NCBI RefSeq assembly: GCF_027947595.1
Contig: NZ_CP116257.1
Location: 1,550,001-1,614,000 of the forward strand
Source: Streptomyces lienomycini
GTDB taxonomy: Bacteria; Actinomycetota; Actinomycetes; Streptomycetales; Streptomycetaceae
Direction: 5' to 3'
DNA length: 64,000 nt
The notes below the pieces were generated by a model. It was not told the origin of the DNA and did no database searches. It saw only the letters and a program-made list of their open reading frames with translations. Positions 10,183 through 20,600 of the stretch are shown one piece after another. The translations under genes and the position numbers were made by a program. Every line of letters begins with the position of its first letter. Position 1 is the stretch's first letter.

Positions 10183-10368
10183 ATGTACGAGTACGAGATC
10201 CAGCAGTACCGCGCCGCCGACCTCATCCGCCGCGCCGACGAGGCCCGGCGGGCCCGCGAGGTGCTCCGGGCCCGTCGCGCCGCCCGCCGGGAAGCCCGGC
10301 ACGGCGGTGCCGCGGCGGAGAGCCATACACCGCGGCAGCGCCGGCCCCGGTTCGCCCGGGCCGCGTGA
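10183..10368 (+). CDS. Small Arg/Ala-rich conserved protein
   Basis: The 61-aa protein starts MYEYEIQQYRAADLIRRADE and continues as a single, strongly amphipathic helix rich in Arg, Ala and Glu, ending in an Arg-rich tail. Proteins of this kind (YEYE start, ADLIRRAD, RARRAARR) are widespread in Streptomyces but have no assigned function. Coding character is supported by the ATG, a GAGGGCC stretch at moderate spacing, and third-position GC. It lies alone between the terminator at 9999-10051 and the large regulator gene. The basic helix could bind nucleic acid or an acidic partner, which is speculation. Confidence 0.7.
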   Translation: MYEYEIQQYRAADLIRRADEARRAREVLRARRAARREARHGGAAAESHTPRQRRPRFARAA

Positions 10369-10472
10369 ACGGGGGAGCCGGGGAGGGAGGCCGCACGGCC
10401 TCCCTCCCCGCCGTCGTTCCGGCCGCCGTCCACTCCGCGAAAACCGGTGCCCCGCTGTCGTACCCGCGTGCG

Positions 10473-13400
10473 ATGCTCGGGCCCGTGGAGACCAGGTCCG
10501 TCAGTCCCGTGTTCGTCGGCCGCACCGGCGAGTTGGACACGTTGAACGACGCGCTCGCCCGCGCGACCGGCGGCGCCGCCGCCCGGGCGTCCGCCACCGG
10601 GGGAGAGCCGCAGGCACTGCTGCTCGGCGGCGAGGCCGGCGTCGGCAAGACCCGCCTCGTCGAGGAGTTCGCCGCCGCCGCGGTCCGGCGGGGTGCCGTC
10701 GTCGCGCTGGGCGGCTGCGTCGAGATCGGCGCCGACGGCCTGCCCTTCGCGTCCTTCTCCACCGCGCTGCGCGCGCTGCGCCGCCACCTGCCCGAGGAGC
10801 TGGCGGCCGCCGCCGCCGGGCAGGAGGAGGAGCTGGCCCGGCTGCTGCCCGAACTGGGCGAGGGCACCCCGGGCGGCGGCGGCCGGCACGACGAGGAGAG
10901 CATGGCCCGGCTCTTCGAACTCACCGCCCGCCTGCTGGAGCGCGTCGCCGCCCGGCACACCGTCGTCCTCGTCCTCGAGGACCTGCACTGGGCCGACGCC
11001 TCCACCCGCCACCTGATCGCCTACCTCCTGCGCACCCTGCGCGCCGGCCGCCTCGTCGTCCTCGCCACCTACCGCTCCGACGACATCCACCGCCGCCACC
11101 CGCTGCGCCCCCTGCTCGCCGAACTCGACCGGCTGCGCACCGTCCGCCGCCTCGAACTCGGCCGCCTCACCCGCGACGAGGTGGGCCGCCAGATCGCCGG
11201 AATCCTCGCCCACGAACCGGACCCGCTCCAGGTCGACGCGATCTTCGAACGCTCCGACGGCAACGCCTTCTTCGTCGAGGAACTCGCCGTCGCCGCCCAC
11301 GAGGGCAGCCGCACGGGCCTCACCGACTCCCTGCGCGACCTGCTCCTGGTCCGCGTCGAAGCCCTGCCCGAGAGCGCCCAGCGCGTCGCCCGGATCGTCG
11401 CCGAGGGCGGCTCCACCGTCGAGTACCGGCTGCTCGCCGCCGTCGCCCGGCTCGCCGAGGACGACCTCATCGAGGCCCTGCGCTCCGCCGTGAACGCCAA
11501 CATCCTGCTCCCCGCCCCCGAGGGCGACGGCTACCGCTTCCGCCACTCCCTGGTCCGCGAGGCCGTCGGCGACGACCTGCTCCCCGGCGAACGCTCCCGC
11601 CTGAACCGCCGCTACGCCGAAGCCCTGGACGCCGACCCCACGCTGGTGCCCGCCCCCGAGCGCGTGATGCGCCTGGCCAGCTACTGGTACCACGCCCACG
11701 ACCCCGCCAAGGCCCTGCCGGCCGTCCTGGACGCCTCCGTCGAGGCCCGCCGCCGGCACGCCTACTCCGAGCAGCTGCGGCTGCTGGAACGCGCGATGGA
11801 GCTGTGGGACTCCGCCCCCGACGACGTACGCGCCACCCTGCGCCCCGCCGACTGCGCCGAGGTCTACCCTCCCGCCCGGCCCGAACGGCGCGGGGGGACC
11901 CCCGGCGGCTGCGACCCGGCCACCGCACCCCTGCGCTACCTGGACCTGATGGCCGAGGCGGCCGTCGCCGGGCGGCTGTGCGGGGAGCGCGAGCGGGCCA
12001 TGAAGATCACCAAGCGGGCGCTGCGCCTGCTGGAGGACGAACCGGACGCCGGTGCCGGGCCGGGCGCGAGCGGCCGGGACCCGCAGCGCGCCGCCTGGTT
12101 CTGGACCCAGCGCTCCCTGCTGGTCCAGGCCCAGGGCCGCGGCGACGGCTGGCGGGAACTGGGCATCGCCCAGGAACTGGTCCGCGGCCTGCCGCCCTCC
12201 CAGGTGCACGCCGAGGTGCTGGCCATGTCCGCCAACTGGTCGATGCTCCACAGCCCCGGCCCCGACGCCATGACCGCCGCGGAGCGAGCCGTCGAGTACG
12301 CGCGCATGGTCGGCGCCGACGACATCGAGCTGAACGCCCGGCTCACCCTCGGCGGCCTGATGGTGGACGCCGGGCAGATGGACGCGGGTCTCGCGCAGAT
12401 GTTCCAGGTCAGGGACCTCGTGGTGGCGCAGAACCGGTCCGCCGTCGTCGCCCGCAGCCACGTCAACCTGCCCTCGACCCTGGAGAGCGTCGGCCGCTCG
12501 CGGGACGCCCTCGACATCCTGCGCGAGGGCGTCGCACTCACCCGCCGGATGGGCCTGCTGGAGTCCGAGGCCTGGGTCTGGGGCAACCTCGCCGAGTCGC
12601 TCATCTCCCTGGGCCGCTGGGACGAGGCGATCGAGGCGGCGGACCGGGCGGGAGCGCCGGGCCGGGGACCCGCCCCGTGCGGCGGCGCCGCCCTCAAGCG
12701 CGCCGTCGTCACCCTCGCCCGCGGAGAAGCGGCCGAGGCCGCCCGGCTGCTCGCCCGGGCCCGCGCCGCCTACGGCACCCACGACCCGATGCCGCAGCAC
12801 CACCTGCCGCTGGCCGCCCTCACCGTGGGCGTCGCCGCGGCGGAGGGCCGCCTCCCCGACGCCCGCGCCGAACTCGTGCGGGTCCTGGACGGGGGCTTCC
12901 CGCCCGGCACCCAGCGCTACGGCTGGCCCCTGCTGCTGTCCGCCGCCGCCGCGGAGGCCGACGCGCGCGCCCTGCCGGCCGCCGAAGAGGGCCGCGCGGA
13001 GATCCTCGAACGCCTCACCGAGGCCGCGAAGCACCTGACGACCGGGGCCCCGGTCTGGGTCGCCCACGAACACTGGGTCCGCGCCGAACTCCAACGCGCC
13101 CGGGGCCGCGACACCCCGCGGCTCTGGTCGGAGGCCGTCAGCGCCTTCGAACGCCTGGAGCGCCCCTACGAACTCGCCCGCGTCCGGCACCGGCTGGCCG
13201 GCGCCCTCCTGGCGACCGGCGGCGAGGACGAGCGCGCCCGGGCCACGGAGCTGCTGCGCCTGGCCCGCACCGTCGCCGACCACCTCGGCGCGCGCCCGCT
13301 GTCCGACGCCGTCGCCCTGCTCGGTCGGCGTGCCCGCCTGACGCTGGGCCACCCCACCGGACCGCCCCCCACGCCCGAGCCCACGGACCCGGCCGACGCC

Positions 13401-13628
13401 CTGGGCCTCACCGGCCGGGAGCGCGACGTCCTGCGGCTGGTCTCGGATGGCCGCACCAACCGGCAGATAGCCGGGGAACTCTTCATCTCGCCCAAGACGG
13501 CCAGCGTCCACGTGTCCCACATCCTGGCCAAGCTCGGCGTATCCGGCCGTGGCGAGGCGGCGGCCGTGGCCCACCGGCTGGCGCTGTTCCCCCCGGCCGA
13601 ACGGCTCACGTCCCGTTCGACGGAGTGA
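10473..13628 (+). CDS. LAL-type AAA ATPase transcriptional regulator with LuxR HTH
   Basis: The product is about 1051 aa, the normal size for large ATP-binding LuxR regulators. The N-terminal ATPase module has Walker A GGEAGVGKTRL (about residues 51-61) and Walker B VVLVLEDLHWADAS. A long helical TPR-like middle region follows. The C-terminal LuxR helix-turn-helix runs from LTGRERDVLRLVSDGRTNRQ through KTASVHVSHILAKLGV. LALs activate pathway genes in response to a ligand and ATP. I chose the ATG at 10473, and a GTG at 10485 is also possible. One oddity is a short Pro/Arg/Gly-rich segment near residues 468-481 (bases about 11870-11911), encoded by a GC hairpin and looking like an in-frame insert in an otherwise helical region. 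Confidence 0.85.
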   Translation: MLGPVETRSVSPVFVGRTGELDTLNDALARATGGAAARASATGGEPQALLLGGEAGVGKTRLVEEFAAAAVRRGAVVALGGCVEIGADGLPFASFSTALRALRRHLPEELAAAAAGQEEELARLLPELGEGTPGGGGRHDEESMARLFELTARLLERVAARHTVVLVLEDLHWADASTRHLIAYLLRTLRAGRLVVLATYRSDDIHRRHPLRPLLAELDRLRTVRRLELGRLTRDEVGRQIAGILAHEPDPLQVDAIFERSDGNAFFVEELAVAAHEGSRTGLTDSLRDLLLVRVEALPESAQRVARIVAEGGSTVEYRLLAAVARLAEDDLIEALRSAVNANILLPAPEGDGYRFRHSLVREAVGDDLLPGERSRLNRRYAEALDADPTLVPAPERVMRLASYWYHAHDPAKALPAVLDASVEARRRHAYSEQLRLLERAMELWDSAPDDVRATLRPADCAEVYPPARPERRGGTPGGCDPATAPLRYLDLMAEAAVAGRLCGERERAMKITKRALRLLEDEPDAGAGPGASGRDPQRAAWFWTQRSLLVQAQGRGDGWRELGIAQELVRGLPPSQVHAEVLAMSANWSMLHSPGPDAMTAAERAVEYARMVGADDIELNARLTLGGLMVDAGQMDAGLAQMFQVRDLVVAQNRSAVVARSHVNLPSTLESVGRSRDALDILREGVALTRRMGLLESEAWVWGNLAESLISLGRWDEAIEAADRAGAPGRGPAPCGGAALKRAVVTLARGEAAEAARLLARARAAYGTHDPMPQHHLPLAALTVGVAAAEGRLPDARAELVRVLDGGFPPGTQRYGWPLLLSAAAAEADARALPAAEEGRAEILERLTEAAKHLTTGAPVWVAHEHWVRAELQRARGRDTPRLWSEAVSAFERLERPYELARVRHRLAGALLATGGEDERARATELLRLARTVADHLGARPLSDAVALLGRRARLTLGHPTGPPPTPEPTDPADALGLTGRERDVLRLVSDGRTNRQIAGELFISPKTASVHVSHILAKLGVSGRGEAAAVAHRLALFPPAERLTSRSTE

Positions 13629-13667
13629 GGCTTAGGCTGTAAGGGACGCCGACCGACGGAGGCACTC

Positions 13668-13877
13668 GTGTTCAACGCATTCGAGGAACTGTTCTCCCCC
13701 GGCCGCAAACACACCCAGGACGAGCAGAACCGCCTCGAACTGACCCGCGAGGACGTGGGCGACGGCGACCCCGGTCACGGCCCCATAGACCTCACGTCGG
13801 GCAAGGTCGTCGTCCACCGGCCGCGCACCGACCAGGACGCGCAGGACCCGCCGGCCCAGCCCCCGGAAGACGACTAG
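13668..13877 (+). CDS. Small hydrophilic conserved protein (DUF6191-like)
   Basis: The 69-aa product starts at a GTG with GACGGAGG upstream. It opens MFNAFEELFSPGRKHTQDEQ, has a LELTREDVGDGDPGHGPIDL centre, then SGKVVVHRP, and ends in an acidic Pro-rich tail. This pattern is common in Streptomyces small proteins of unknown function, and I associate it with DUF6191. It has no signal peptide or membrane segment. It lies 39 bases after the LAL regulator on the same strand and converges with the lipoprotein gene, whose end is only 7 bases away. Confidence 0.75.
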   Translation: MFNAFEELFSPGRKHTQDEQNRLELTREDVGDGDPGHGPIDLTSGKVVVHRPRTDQDAQDPPAQPPEDD

Positions 13878-13884
13878 CGGTCGC

Positions 13885-15057
13885 CTACCTCACCTCCAGC
13901 TCCAGGATCCGGTCGTCGTCGCCCTTCGGGTCGCCGCGCCCGTCCGTGTTGCTGGTGACCAGCCACAGCTTGTCGCCGCCCGCCGGTGCCACCGTGCGCA
14001 GGCGGCCGTACTCGCCCTCCAGGAAGGCCTGCGGGTCGGCCGAGGCCTCCGTGCCCTTCAACGGGATCCGCCACAGCCGCTCACCGCGCAGCCCCGCCAT
14101 CCACACGGAGCCCTCCGCGTAGGCGATGCCGCTGGGGGAGGCCTCGTCGGTGTGCCACTGCGCGAGGGGGTCGTGGAACCCGGAGCCGCCGCCCTCGCCC
14201 TCCGCCTCGGGCCATCCGTAGTTGTCGCCCGGCTTGATCGCGTTCAGCTCGTCCCAGGTGTCCTGACCGAACTCCGAGGCGAACAGCCGCTGCTTGTCGT
14301 CCCAGGCCAGCCCCTGCACGTTCCGGTGCCCGTACGAGTACACGGGGGAGTCGGGGAAGGGGTTGCCGGGTGCCGGCTCGCCGTCCGGGGTCATCCGCAG
14401 GATCTTGCCGCCGAGGGACTTCCTGTCCTGCGACAGTCCCGTGTCGCCGCTCTCGCCCGTGCCCGCGTAGAGCATCTTGTCGGGGCCGAACGCGATCCGC
14501 CCGCCGTTGTGGACGACGCCCTTGGGAATGCCCCGGAACACCGTGTCCGGCGCTCCCAACTGCTCGCCCGGCGGCTTCTTCGCGTCGTACAGCATGCGCA
14601 CGACGCGGTTGTCCGAGGCCGAGGTGAAGTACGCGTAGACCATGTGGTCGGAGGCGTAGTCGGGGGAGAGCGCGATGCCGAGGAGGCCGCCCTCGCCGGA
14701 CGGGGACACCCCGGGCACCTCGCCCAGCTCCGTCTTCTCGCCCGTCCTCGTGTCGACGCGCGTGATCGTGGCCTCGTCGCGGGAGGAGACCAGCAGGTCG
14801 CCGCCCGGCAGCGGGGCCAGGCCCCAGGGACTCTTCAGCCCCGTGGCGACCGTGCGGAGCACCTTCACCGAGCCCTTCGCGGGCGGTGTCTCCTCGGTGG
14901 GCGACCCGGCGGGTGAGGACGGGGCCGCCGAACCGGGCGGGGAGGTGCCGCCGTCCGCTCCCGACGGGTCCGCGCCGTCGGAGGAGCCGGAGGAACAGCC
15001 GGCCGTCAGCAGGAGAGCGGCGGCCAGCACGGCGGCCGGCACGGCTCGACGTCGCAC
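13885..15057 (-). CDS. Sorbosone/glucose dehydrogenase-like lipoprotein (PQQ-type beta-propeller)
   Basis: A lipoprotein signal (VRRRAVPAAVLAAALL, lipobox LTAGC) is followed by a Ser/Gly/Pro linker and a roughly 330-aa beta-propeller of the GSDH family. Family landmarks are LKSPWGLAPLPGGDLLVSSR, GEGGLLGIALSPDY, VHNGGRIAFGPDKMLYAGTG, GKILRMTPDGEPAPGNPF and YGHRNVQGLAWD. Such enzymes are soluble aldose dehydrogenases, many using PQQ, acting outside the cell. I prefer the GTG at 15057 because GAAGGGA lies 8 bases upstream. An in-frame ATG at 15096 would add 13 residues. No PQQ synthesis genes are seen here, so the cofactor may be taken up or the propeller may be non-catalytic. Confidence 0.83.
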   Translation of the reverse strand: MRRRAVPAAVLAAALLLTAGCSSGSSDGADPSGADGGTSPPGSAAPSSPAGSPTEETPPAKGSVKVLRTVATGLKSPWGLAPLPGGDLLVSSRDEATITRVDTRTGEKTELGEVPGVSPSGEGGLLGIALSPDYASDHMVYAYFTSASDNRVVRMLYDAKKPPGEQLGAPDTVFRGIPKGVVHNGGRIAFGPDKMLYAGTGESGDTGLSQDRKSLGGKILRMTPDGEPAPGNPFPDSPVYSYGHRNVQGLAWDDKQRLFASEFGQDTWDELNAIKPGDNYGWPEAEGEGGGSGFHDPLAQWHTDEASPSGIAYAEGSVWMAGLRGERLWRIPLKGTEASADPQAFLEGEYGRLRTVAPAGGDKLWLVTSNTDGRGDPKGDDDRILELEVR

Positions 15058-15258
15058 GATCTTGGTCCCTTCGACGCGGCGGGTTCTCCCTGTCATACAC
15101 CGCAAGAGCTCTCCAGGTTCCCGATCGCCGAATCCCGAACCCGGCAGCGAGTCCGACGGGACCAGCCCGTCGTCGGGACGGGCCCGGCGGTACGGGCCCG
15201 GCGGGACGAGTCCCGCGGCGGAGTCGGCAGCGAGCCCGGCGGCGGACGGCCCCGCGCG

Positions 15259-16257
15259 TCAGTCCCAGGAACCCTGCGCCGTCGGCAGCGCCCGCACCTC
15301 CGCCAGGTCCCGCTCGGTCAGCCGCAGCCCCGCCGCCCCCGCGTTCTGCGTCACCCAGCGCTCCCGCTTGGTGCCCGGCACCGGCACCACGTGCCGCCCC
15401 TGCGCCAGCACCCAGGCCAGCGCCACCTGCGCCGCGGTGACCCCGTCGCCGTGCCGGGCCGCGATCCGGCGCAGCGCGGCCACGATCGGCTGGTTGGCGG
15501 CCATCATCTCCGCGGTGAAACGGGGGTGCCGGGCCCGCAGGTCCTCCGGTTCGAAGCCCTGGCCGGGCGTCAGCGTGCCGGTCAGGAAGCCGTTGCCCAG
15601 CGGCATCGCGGCCAGGAAACCGACACCGCGCGAGACGCACCACGGCAGCAGCGTCCGCAGCGCCTCCGGGGACCACACCGACAGCTCCGCCTGCACCGCG
15701 CTCACCGGGAAGACCTGCTGCACCCGCTCCAGTTGCCGGATCGTCGCGTCGTGCAGCCGCGCCCCCGGCCGCCGGGCCGAGCGCGCGCCGACCGCGCAGA
15801 GGCCGAGCGCCCGCACCTTCCCGGCCCGCACCAGCTCCGCCATCGCGCCCCAGGTCTCCTCGACGGGTATCTCGGGGTCGGCCCGGTGCAGTTGGTAGAG
15901 GTCGATGACGTCCGTCTGGAGCCGGCGCAGGGACGCGTCGCAGGCCCGCTTCACATAGCCGGGGCGGCCGTTGGCCACGATGTGCTGCTCGCCCACCAGC
16001 AGGCCGACCTTGGTCGACACGAAGGCGTCGGACCGCCGCTGCCGCAACACCCGCCCCAACAGCAGCTCGTTGGTGAACGGGCCGTACATGTCCGCGGTGT
16101 CCAGCAGGGACACGCCCAGGTCGAGGGCCCGGTGCACCGCCCTGACCGACTCGTCGCCCCGCTGCCGCGAGGCGCTGTACGCCCAGTTCATCGGCATGCA
16201 CCCCAGTCCGACGGCCCCCACCGCGAGTGCCGTCGCGCCGATCGTCCTGCGCTCCAC
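15259..16257 (-). CDS. Aldo/keto reductase
   Basis: The 332-aa NADPH-dependent TIM-barrel oxidoreductase begins MERRTIGATALAVGAVGLGC. The catalytic tetrad can be followed: Asp in LLDTADMYGPF, the Tyr four residues on in the same motif, Lys in FVSTKVGLL, and His in DVIDLYQLHRADP. The C-terminal WVLAQGRHVVPVPGTKRERW forms the cofactor loop. The length is standard. It reads divergently from the hydroxyacid dehydrogenase at 16332, leaving 74 bases for both promoters. The substrate is unknown, and members reduce a wide range of aldehydes and ketones. Confidence 0.9.
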   Translation of the reverse strand: MERRTIGATALAVGAVGLGCMPMNWAYSASRQRGDESVRAVHRALDLGVSLLDTADMYGPFTNELLLGRVLRQRRSDAFVSTKVGLLVGEQHIVANGRPGYVKRACDASLRRLQTDVIDLYQLHRADPEIPVEETWGAMAELVRAGKVRALGLCAVGARSARRPGARLHDATIRQLERVQQVFPVSAVQAELSVWSPEALRTLLPWCVSRGVGFLAAMPLGNGFLTGTLTPGQGFEPEDLRARHPRFTAEMMAANQPIVAALRRIAARHGDGVTAAQVALAWVLAQGRHVVPVPGTKRERWVTQNAGAAGLRLTERDLAEVRALPTAQGSWD

Positions 16258-16331
16258 CGGTCGTGACCCTCCCTTGTCGGATCACCCAACCTAACCTCTG
16301 CCTCTTCGCCCCCTGACATAGCCTCCTGACC

Positions 16332-17273
16332 ATGACTGCTGACGTGTGGCTGCCCATCCCGCCGGACGAGATCGAGGACCTCCCCGAGGGCCCCGCCTAC
16401 CGCTACTGGAACGGCGAGGAGACCTTCCCCGCCGACCCGGCCGACTGCGCCTACTACGTCGTCCCCTACATGAAGCCCAGCGGGATCGGCACCCGGCCGC
16501 TGCCCGAGATGCGCTCCGTCCGGGTCGTCCAGACCCTCTCCGCGGGCATCGACCACGTGGAGCCCGGCCTGAAGGACCTGCCCGCGGGCGTACGGCTGTG
16601 CAACGCGCGCGGCGTGCACGAGGCCAGCACCGCCGAGCTGACCCTGGCCCTGATCCTCGCGTCGCTGCGCGGCATCCCCGACTTCGTGCGGGCACAGGAC
16701 CGCGGCGAGTGGCTCGGCGGGTTCCGGCCCGCCCTCGCGGACCGCACGGTCCTCATCGTGGGGTACGGATCGATCGGCGCCGCGATCGAGGACCGGCTCG
16801 TGCCGTTCGAGGTCGCGCCGGTCGTGCGCGTCGCGCGCTCCGCCCGTGCCACGGAGCGCGGTCCCGTGCATCCGATCACCGAACTCCCCGCCCTGCTGCC
16901 GCGGGCGGACGTCGTCGTCCTGACCACACCGCTCACCGAGGACACCCGCGGCCTGGTCGACGCCGAGTTCCTGGCCCGGATGAAGGACGGCGCCCTGCTC
17001 GTCAACGTCGCGCGCGGACAGGTCGTCGACACGAAGGCGTTGCTCGCCGAACTGGAGAGCGGGCGCCTGACCGCGGCACTCGACGTGACCGACCCCGAAC
17101 CGCTGCCGCCGGGCCACCCGTTGTGGCATGCTCCCGGCATAGTCGTCAGCCCGCACGCCGGTGGCCCGACCTCGGCCTTCCTGCCGCGCGCCAAGCGGCT
17201 GCTGGTGGACCAGTTGAGCCGTTTCGTGAACCAGGAGCCGCTGCGCAACGTGATCCTGACGACGGGCGCGTAA
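16332..17273 (+). CDS. D-2-hydroxyacid dehydrogenase family protein
   Basis: The 313-aa protein belongs to the NAD-dependent D-isomer-specific 2-hydroxyacid dehydrogenases. The Rossmann motif is VGYGSIGAAIEDRL. The catalytic Arg lies near VNVARGQVVDT, the Glu in DVTDPEPLPPGHPLW, and the His in SPHAGGPT. The N-terminal domain is shorter than in SerA and there is no ACT domain, so it is not a second phosphoglycerate dehydrogenase. Likely substrates are glyoxylate, hydroxypyruvate or a related 2-oxoacid. It is expressed divergently from the aldo/keto reductase gene. Confidence 0.9.
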   Translation: MTADVWLPIPPDEIEDLPEGPAYRYWNGEETFPADPADCAYYVVPYMKPSGIGTRPLPEMRSVRVVQTLSAGIDHVEPGLKDLPAGVRLCNARGVHEASTAELTLALILASLRGIPDFVRAQDRGEWLGGFRPALADRTVLIVGYGSIGAAIEDRLVPFEVAPVVRVARSARATERGPVHPITELPALLPRADVVVLTTPLTEDTRGLVDAEFLARMKDGALLVNVARGQVVDTKALLAELESGRLTAALDVTDPEPLPPGHPLWHAPGIVVSPHAGGPTSAFLPRAKRLLVDQLSRFVNQEPLRNVILTTGA

Positions 17274-17680
17274 TCCGTTTCGGGCACCCTCCGCAACTCC
17301 CCGGACGCGGTGGGTACGCGCATATCCGCTGGTCGTCACAGAGCGTAGAGAACCTATGTCCCTGAGTGACGAGACTGGTGTATCGTCCGACAGGGGATGC
17401 GCCGCGCACCGTACGGCGCCGGGGATGGACATCTCAGACTGTGAGGGGGGCGACGGGCGATGCACGGCCTATGGACCAACGACCCGACGCGGCGGAGCCG
17501 CCGCCGGCGACCCTGGCGCACGACCACGACCGCGCGCCGACGGGGTCAGCACGGCCACCGAGGCACCCGGACCGACCGCCGCGGCCCTCACCCACGCCTG
17601 CCGGACGACCCCGGCAGGCAGACCCCACCGGCCCGCCGGTGCCCGCGGGGCACGGAAGCGGTGCGGACCGGGAGGTCACG
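17274..17680 (+). other. Long 5' region of the cdgE-like gene
   Basis: These 407 bases hold no independent gene. The frame of the next gene is open from 17366, but the part up to 17680 encodes only low-complexity Pro/Arg/Ala sequence. An imperfect match to the published BldD palindrome (T-N-AC-N-C-W-G-N-GT-N-A) sits at 17336-17348, with two of nine fixed positions differing. Confidence 0.4.
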
Positions 17681-20600
17681 GTGAGTCCGCCGCCCACGCC
17701 CACCCTCGACGGAGCGCTGCGCACCCGGGAGTCGTCCGGACCGCTGCTGCCCAGGCCGTCGGCCGCCGCCGCCGGGCCGTCCCTCGTCCGCCAGCTCGTG
17801 CTGGCCCTCGTCTGCGCCGCCTACGCCGTCGGTGCCGCGCTCGGCTGGGGCTCGCAGTACGTCGCCAAGATCATGGGCGACTTCGGGCTGAGCGCCGCCG
17901 CGGGTACCGCGGCCGTGTCCTGCTTCCTCTACGCCCGCGGACGCCGCGTCCGCTTCCGGCCGGCCTGGCTGCTCTTCGCCCTCTCCTCGGCGATGGCATC
18001 CCTGGGCAACCTGGTCTGGGGCTGGTACGAGGTCGTGCTGCGGGTGCCGGTCCCCAGCCCCAGCTACGCGGACCTGTTCTTCCTCTGCTTCGCCCCGCCC
18101 GCCATCGTCGGCCTGCTGGTGCTGGCCAAACGGCCCGTGACCAAGGCCGGCTGGATCTGCCTGGGCCTGGACGCCTGGCTGATCGGCGGCTCGCTGCTGA
18201 CCCTGTCCTGGAGCCTGGCGCTCGCCCAGGCGGCCAAGGCCGAGGGCGGATCGAGCGTGGCGCACTCCGCGCTCTCGGTCGCCTACCCGCTGCTCGACAT
18301 CGCCCTCGTCAGCATGGTGCTCGCGCTGCACTTCAGGCGGTCACCCGTCTGCAGATCCGCCGTCAACACCGCCATCGGCGCGCTCGCCCTCACGGTGATG
18401 TGCGACGCCCTGTTCACCTCGCCGCTGCTGCACAACAGCTACCGCTCCGGGCAACTGCTCGACGCGGGCTGGTTCGCCGGATCCCTGCTGCTCGCCTACG
18501 CGCCCTGGGCCGCGTCCCGGCGCGGACGTCCGGCGCCGGAGCGGGCGGGCGACGGGGGACACTCCCGCGTGGTGCGCGAACACGTGCCCGGACAGCGCGG
18601 TACCGGCCACCAGCCCACGCCGCCCTCCGTACCGCCCGGCACGCCCACCGCACTGCCCGGACCGGGACAGGGCGGCGAGCGGGGCCGCTACCCGGCCGCC
18701 CGGCCCATCGCCGGGTCCCTCGCCGCGCTCACGCCGTACCTCGCGGCCGCGGTCTGCACCCTGGGCATCCTCTACAACGTCCTCAACGGCCGCAGCGTCG
18801 ACCGCGTCGTGCTGCTGACCGGCGGCACCGTGGTGCTCGCGCTCGTCGTCCGGCAGGGCATCATGCTGCTCGACAACATCGTTCTCACCCAGGAACTGGC
18901 CCAGAAGGAGAACCACTTCCGCTCCCTGGTCCAGGGCTCCAGCGACGTCATCATGATCGCCGCGCCCAACGGCGTCCTCCGCTACGTGTCCCCGGCCGCC
19001 GCCGGTGTCTACGGGCGCCCCGCGGAGGAACTGGTGGGCAGCGAACTGGCCGGACTCATCCACCCCGAGGACCTCGGCTGCGTGGTGCACGAGGTACGCC
19101 GGTTCCTCGCCGCCAGCCCCGTCGAGGAACCCACCACGCGCATCGAATGCCGCTTCCGGTCCGGCGGTGGGGGAGGCTGGCTCAACGTCGAGTCGACCGT
19201 CAACCGGCACCACGGCGGCCTCATCTTCAACAGCCGTGACGTGACCGAAAGAGTGCGCCTCCAGGCGCAGCTCCAGCACAACGCCGAACACGACCCGCTC
19301 ACCGACCTGCCCAACCGCGCCCTGTTCACCCGGCGCGTCCAGCAGGCCCTCTCCGGCCGCCGCGCCGCCGACCGGGGCGCCGCCCTGCGCGGCACGGCGG
19401 TGCTCTTCATCGACCTCGACGGCTTCAAGGGAGTCAACGACACCATCGGGCACCAGGCCGGGGACGAGCTGCTCGTCCAGGCCGCTCGCAGACTCCACGA
19501 GGCCGTCCGCAAGGGGGACACCGCCTCCAGGCTCGGCGGCGACGAGTTCGCGGCCCTCATCGTCGGGGACGGAGCCCGGGACCGCACCGCCCGCGAAGGC
19601 CACATCCGGGAACTGGCCGACCGGCTCAGACTGACCCTCTCGCAGCCCTACCTCATCGACGGCAACGACGTCCGGGTCAACGCCTCCATCGGCGTCGCCT
19701 TCGCCGAACCCGGCCTGGGCGCGGGCGAGTTGCTGCGCAACGCGGACCTCGCCATGTACCGGGCCAAGGCGGGCGGCAAGGGACGCGTCGAGCTGTACCG
19801 AGCGCAGATGCAGCAGGACGTCGTACGCAAGGCCGAGCTGGCCACCCGTCTGCGGGCCGCGCTGCACGACGGGGAGTTCGCGCTGCTGCACCAGCCCGTG
19901 GTCTCCCTGACGGACGGCCGGATCACGTCGGTGTGCGCCCAGGCGCGATGGCGCTCCTCGCAAGGTGTGCTGTTCACCCCCGCCGAGTTCCTGCGGGTCG
20001 CCGAGGACGGCGACAGAACCGCCGAACTCGACCGCTGGGTCCTGCGCGAGGCCGTCGAACAGGCCGCCGAACGCGCGGCGGCCGGGCAGTCCGTGACCGT
20101 GGCCATACGCGTCGGCGCGCGTCGCCTGCTCGACCGGTCCATGCCGCTGGGCTCCGTGGAGACCCTGCTCACCCGGCACGGGCTGCCCCCGGGCTCCCTT
20201 GTGATCGAGCTGTCGGACATCGACCCACGGGTCGGCCTCGACGAACTGGACCGCCGGCTCAACGCCCTGCGCAGGGTCGGCGTCCGGATCGCACTGGACG
20301 GCTTCGGCAACGGCTACGCGGCGATCACCGCGCTGCGCCGCCTGCCCGTGGACGTCCTCAAGCTCGACCGCGGCCTGATCGAGGGCGTCGTGGAATCCGC
20401 ACGGCTGCACAAGATCACCAGCGGTCTGCTGCGCATCGCCACCGACCTCGGACTGAAGTCCGTGGCCGACGGCGTGGACCTGCCCGAGCAGATCGTCGCC
20501 CTGCGCGCGATGGGCTGCACACACGGACAGGGCATGGCGTTCTCCGGCGCGCTGGACGAGTACCGACTGCGCAGAGCGCTCGGAACCGGCCACTACCCGG

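Noticed and set aside
10307..13642. A 1111-codon plus-strand frame overlapping the LAL regulator
   Set aside because: The translation is Arg/Pro/Gly-rich nonsense in the +1 frame of a gene with Walker and LuxR motifs.
17366..17680. N-terminal extension of the cdgE-like protein
   Set aside because: It encodes Pro/Arg-rich low complexity. The GTG at 17681 has an ideal GGAGG. An ATG at 17471 remains possible.
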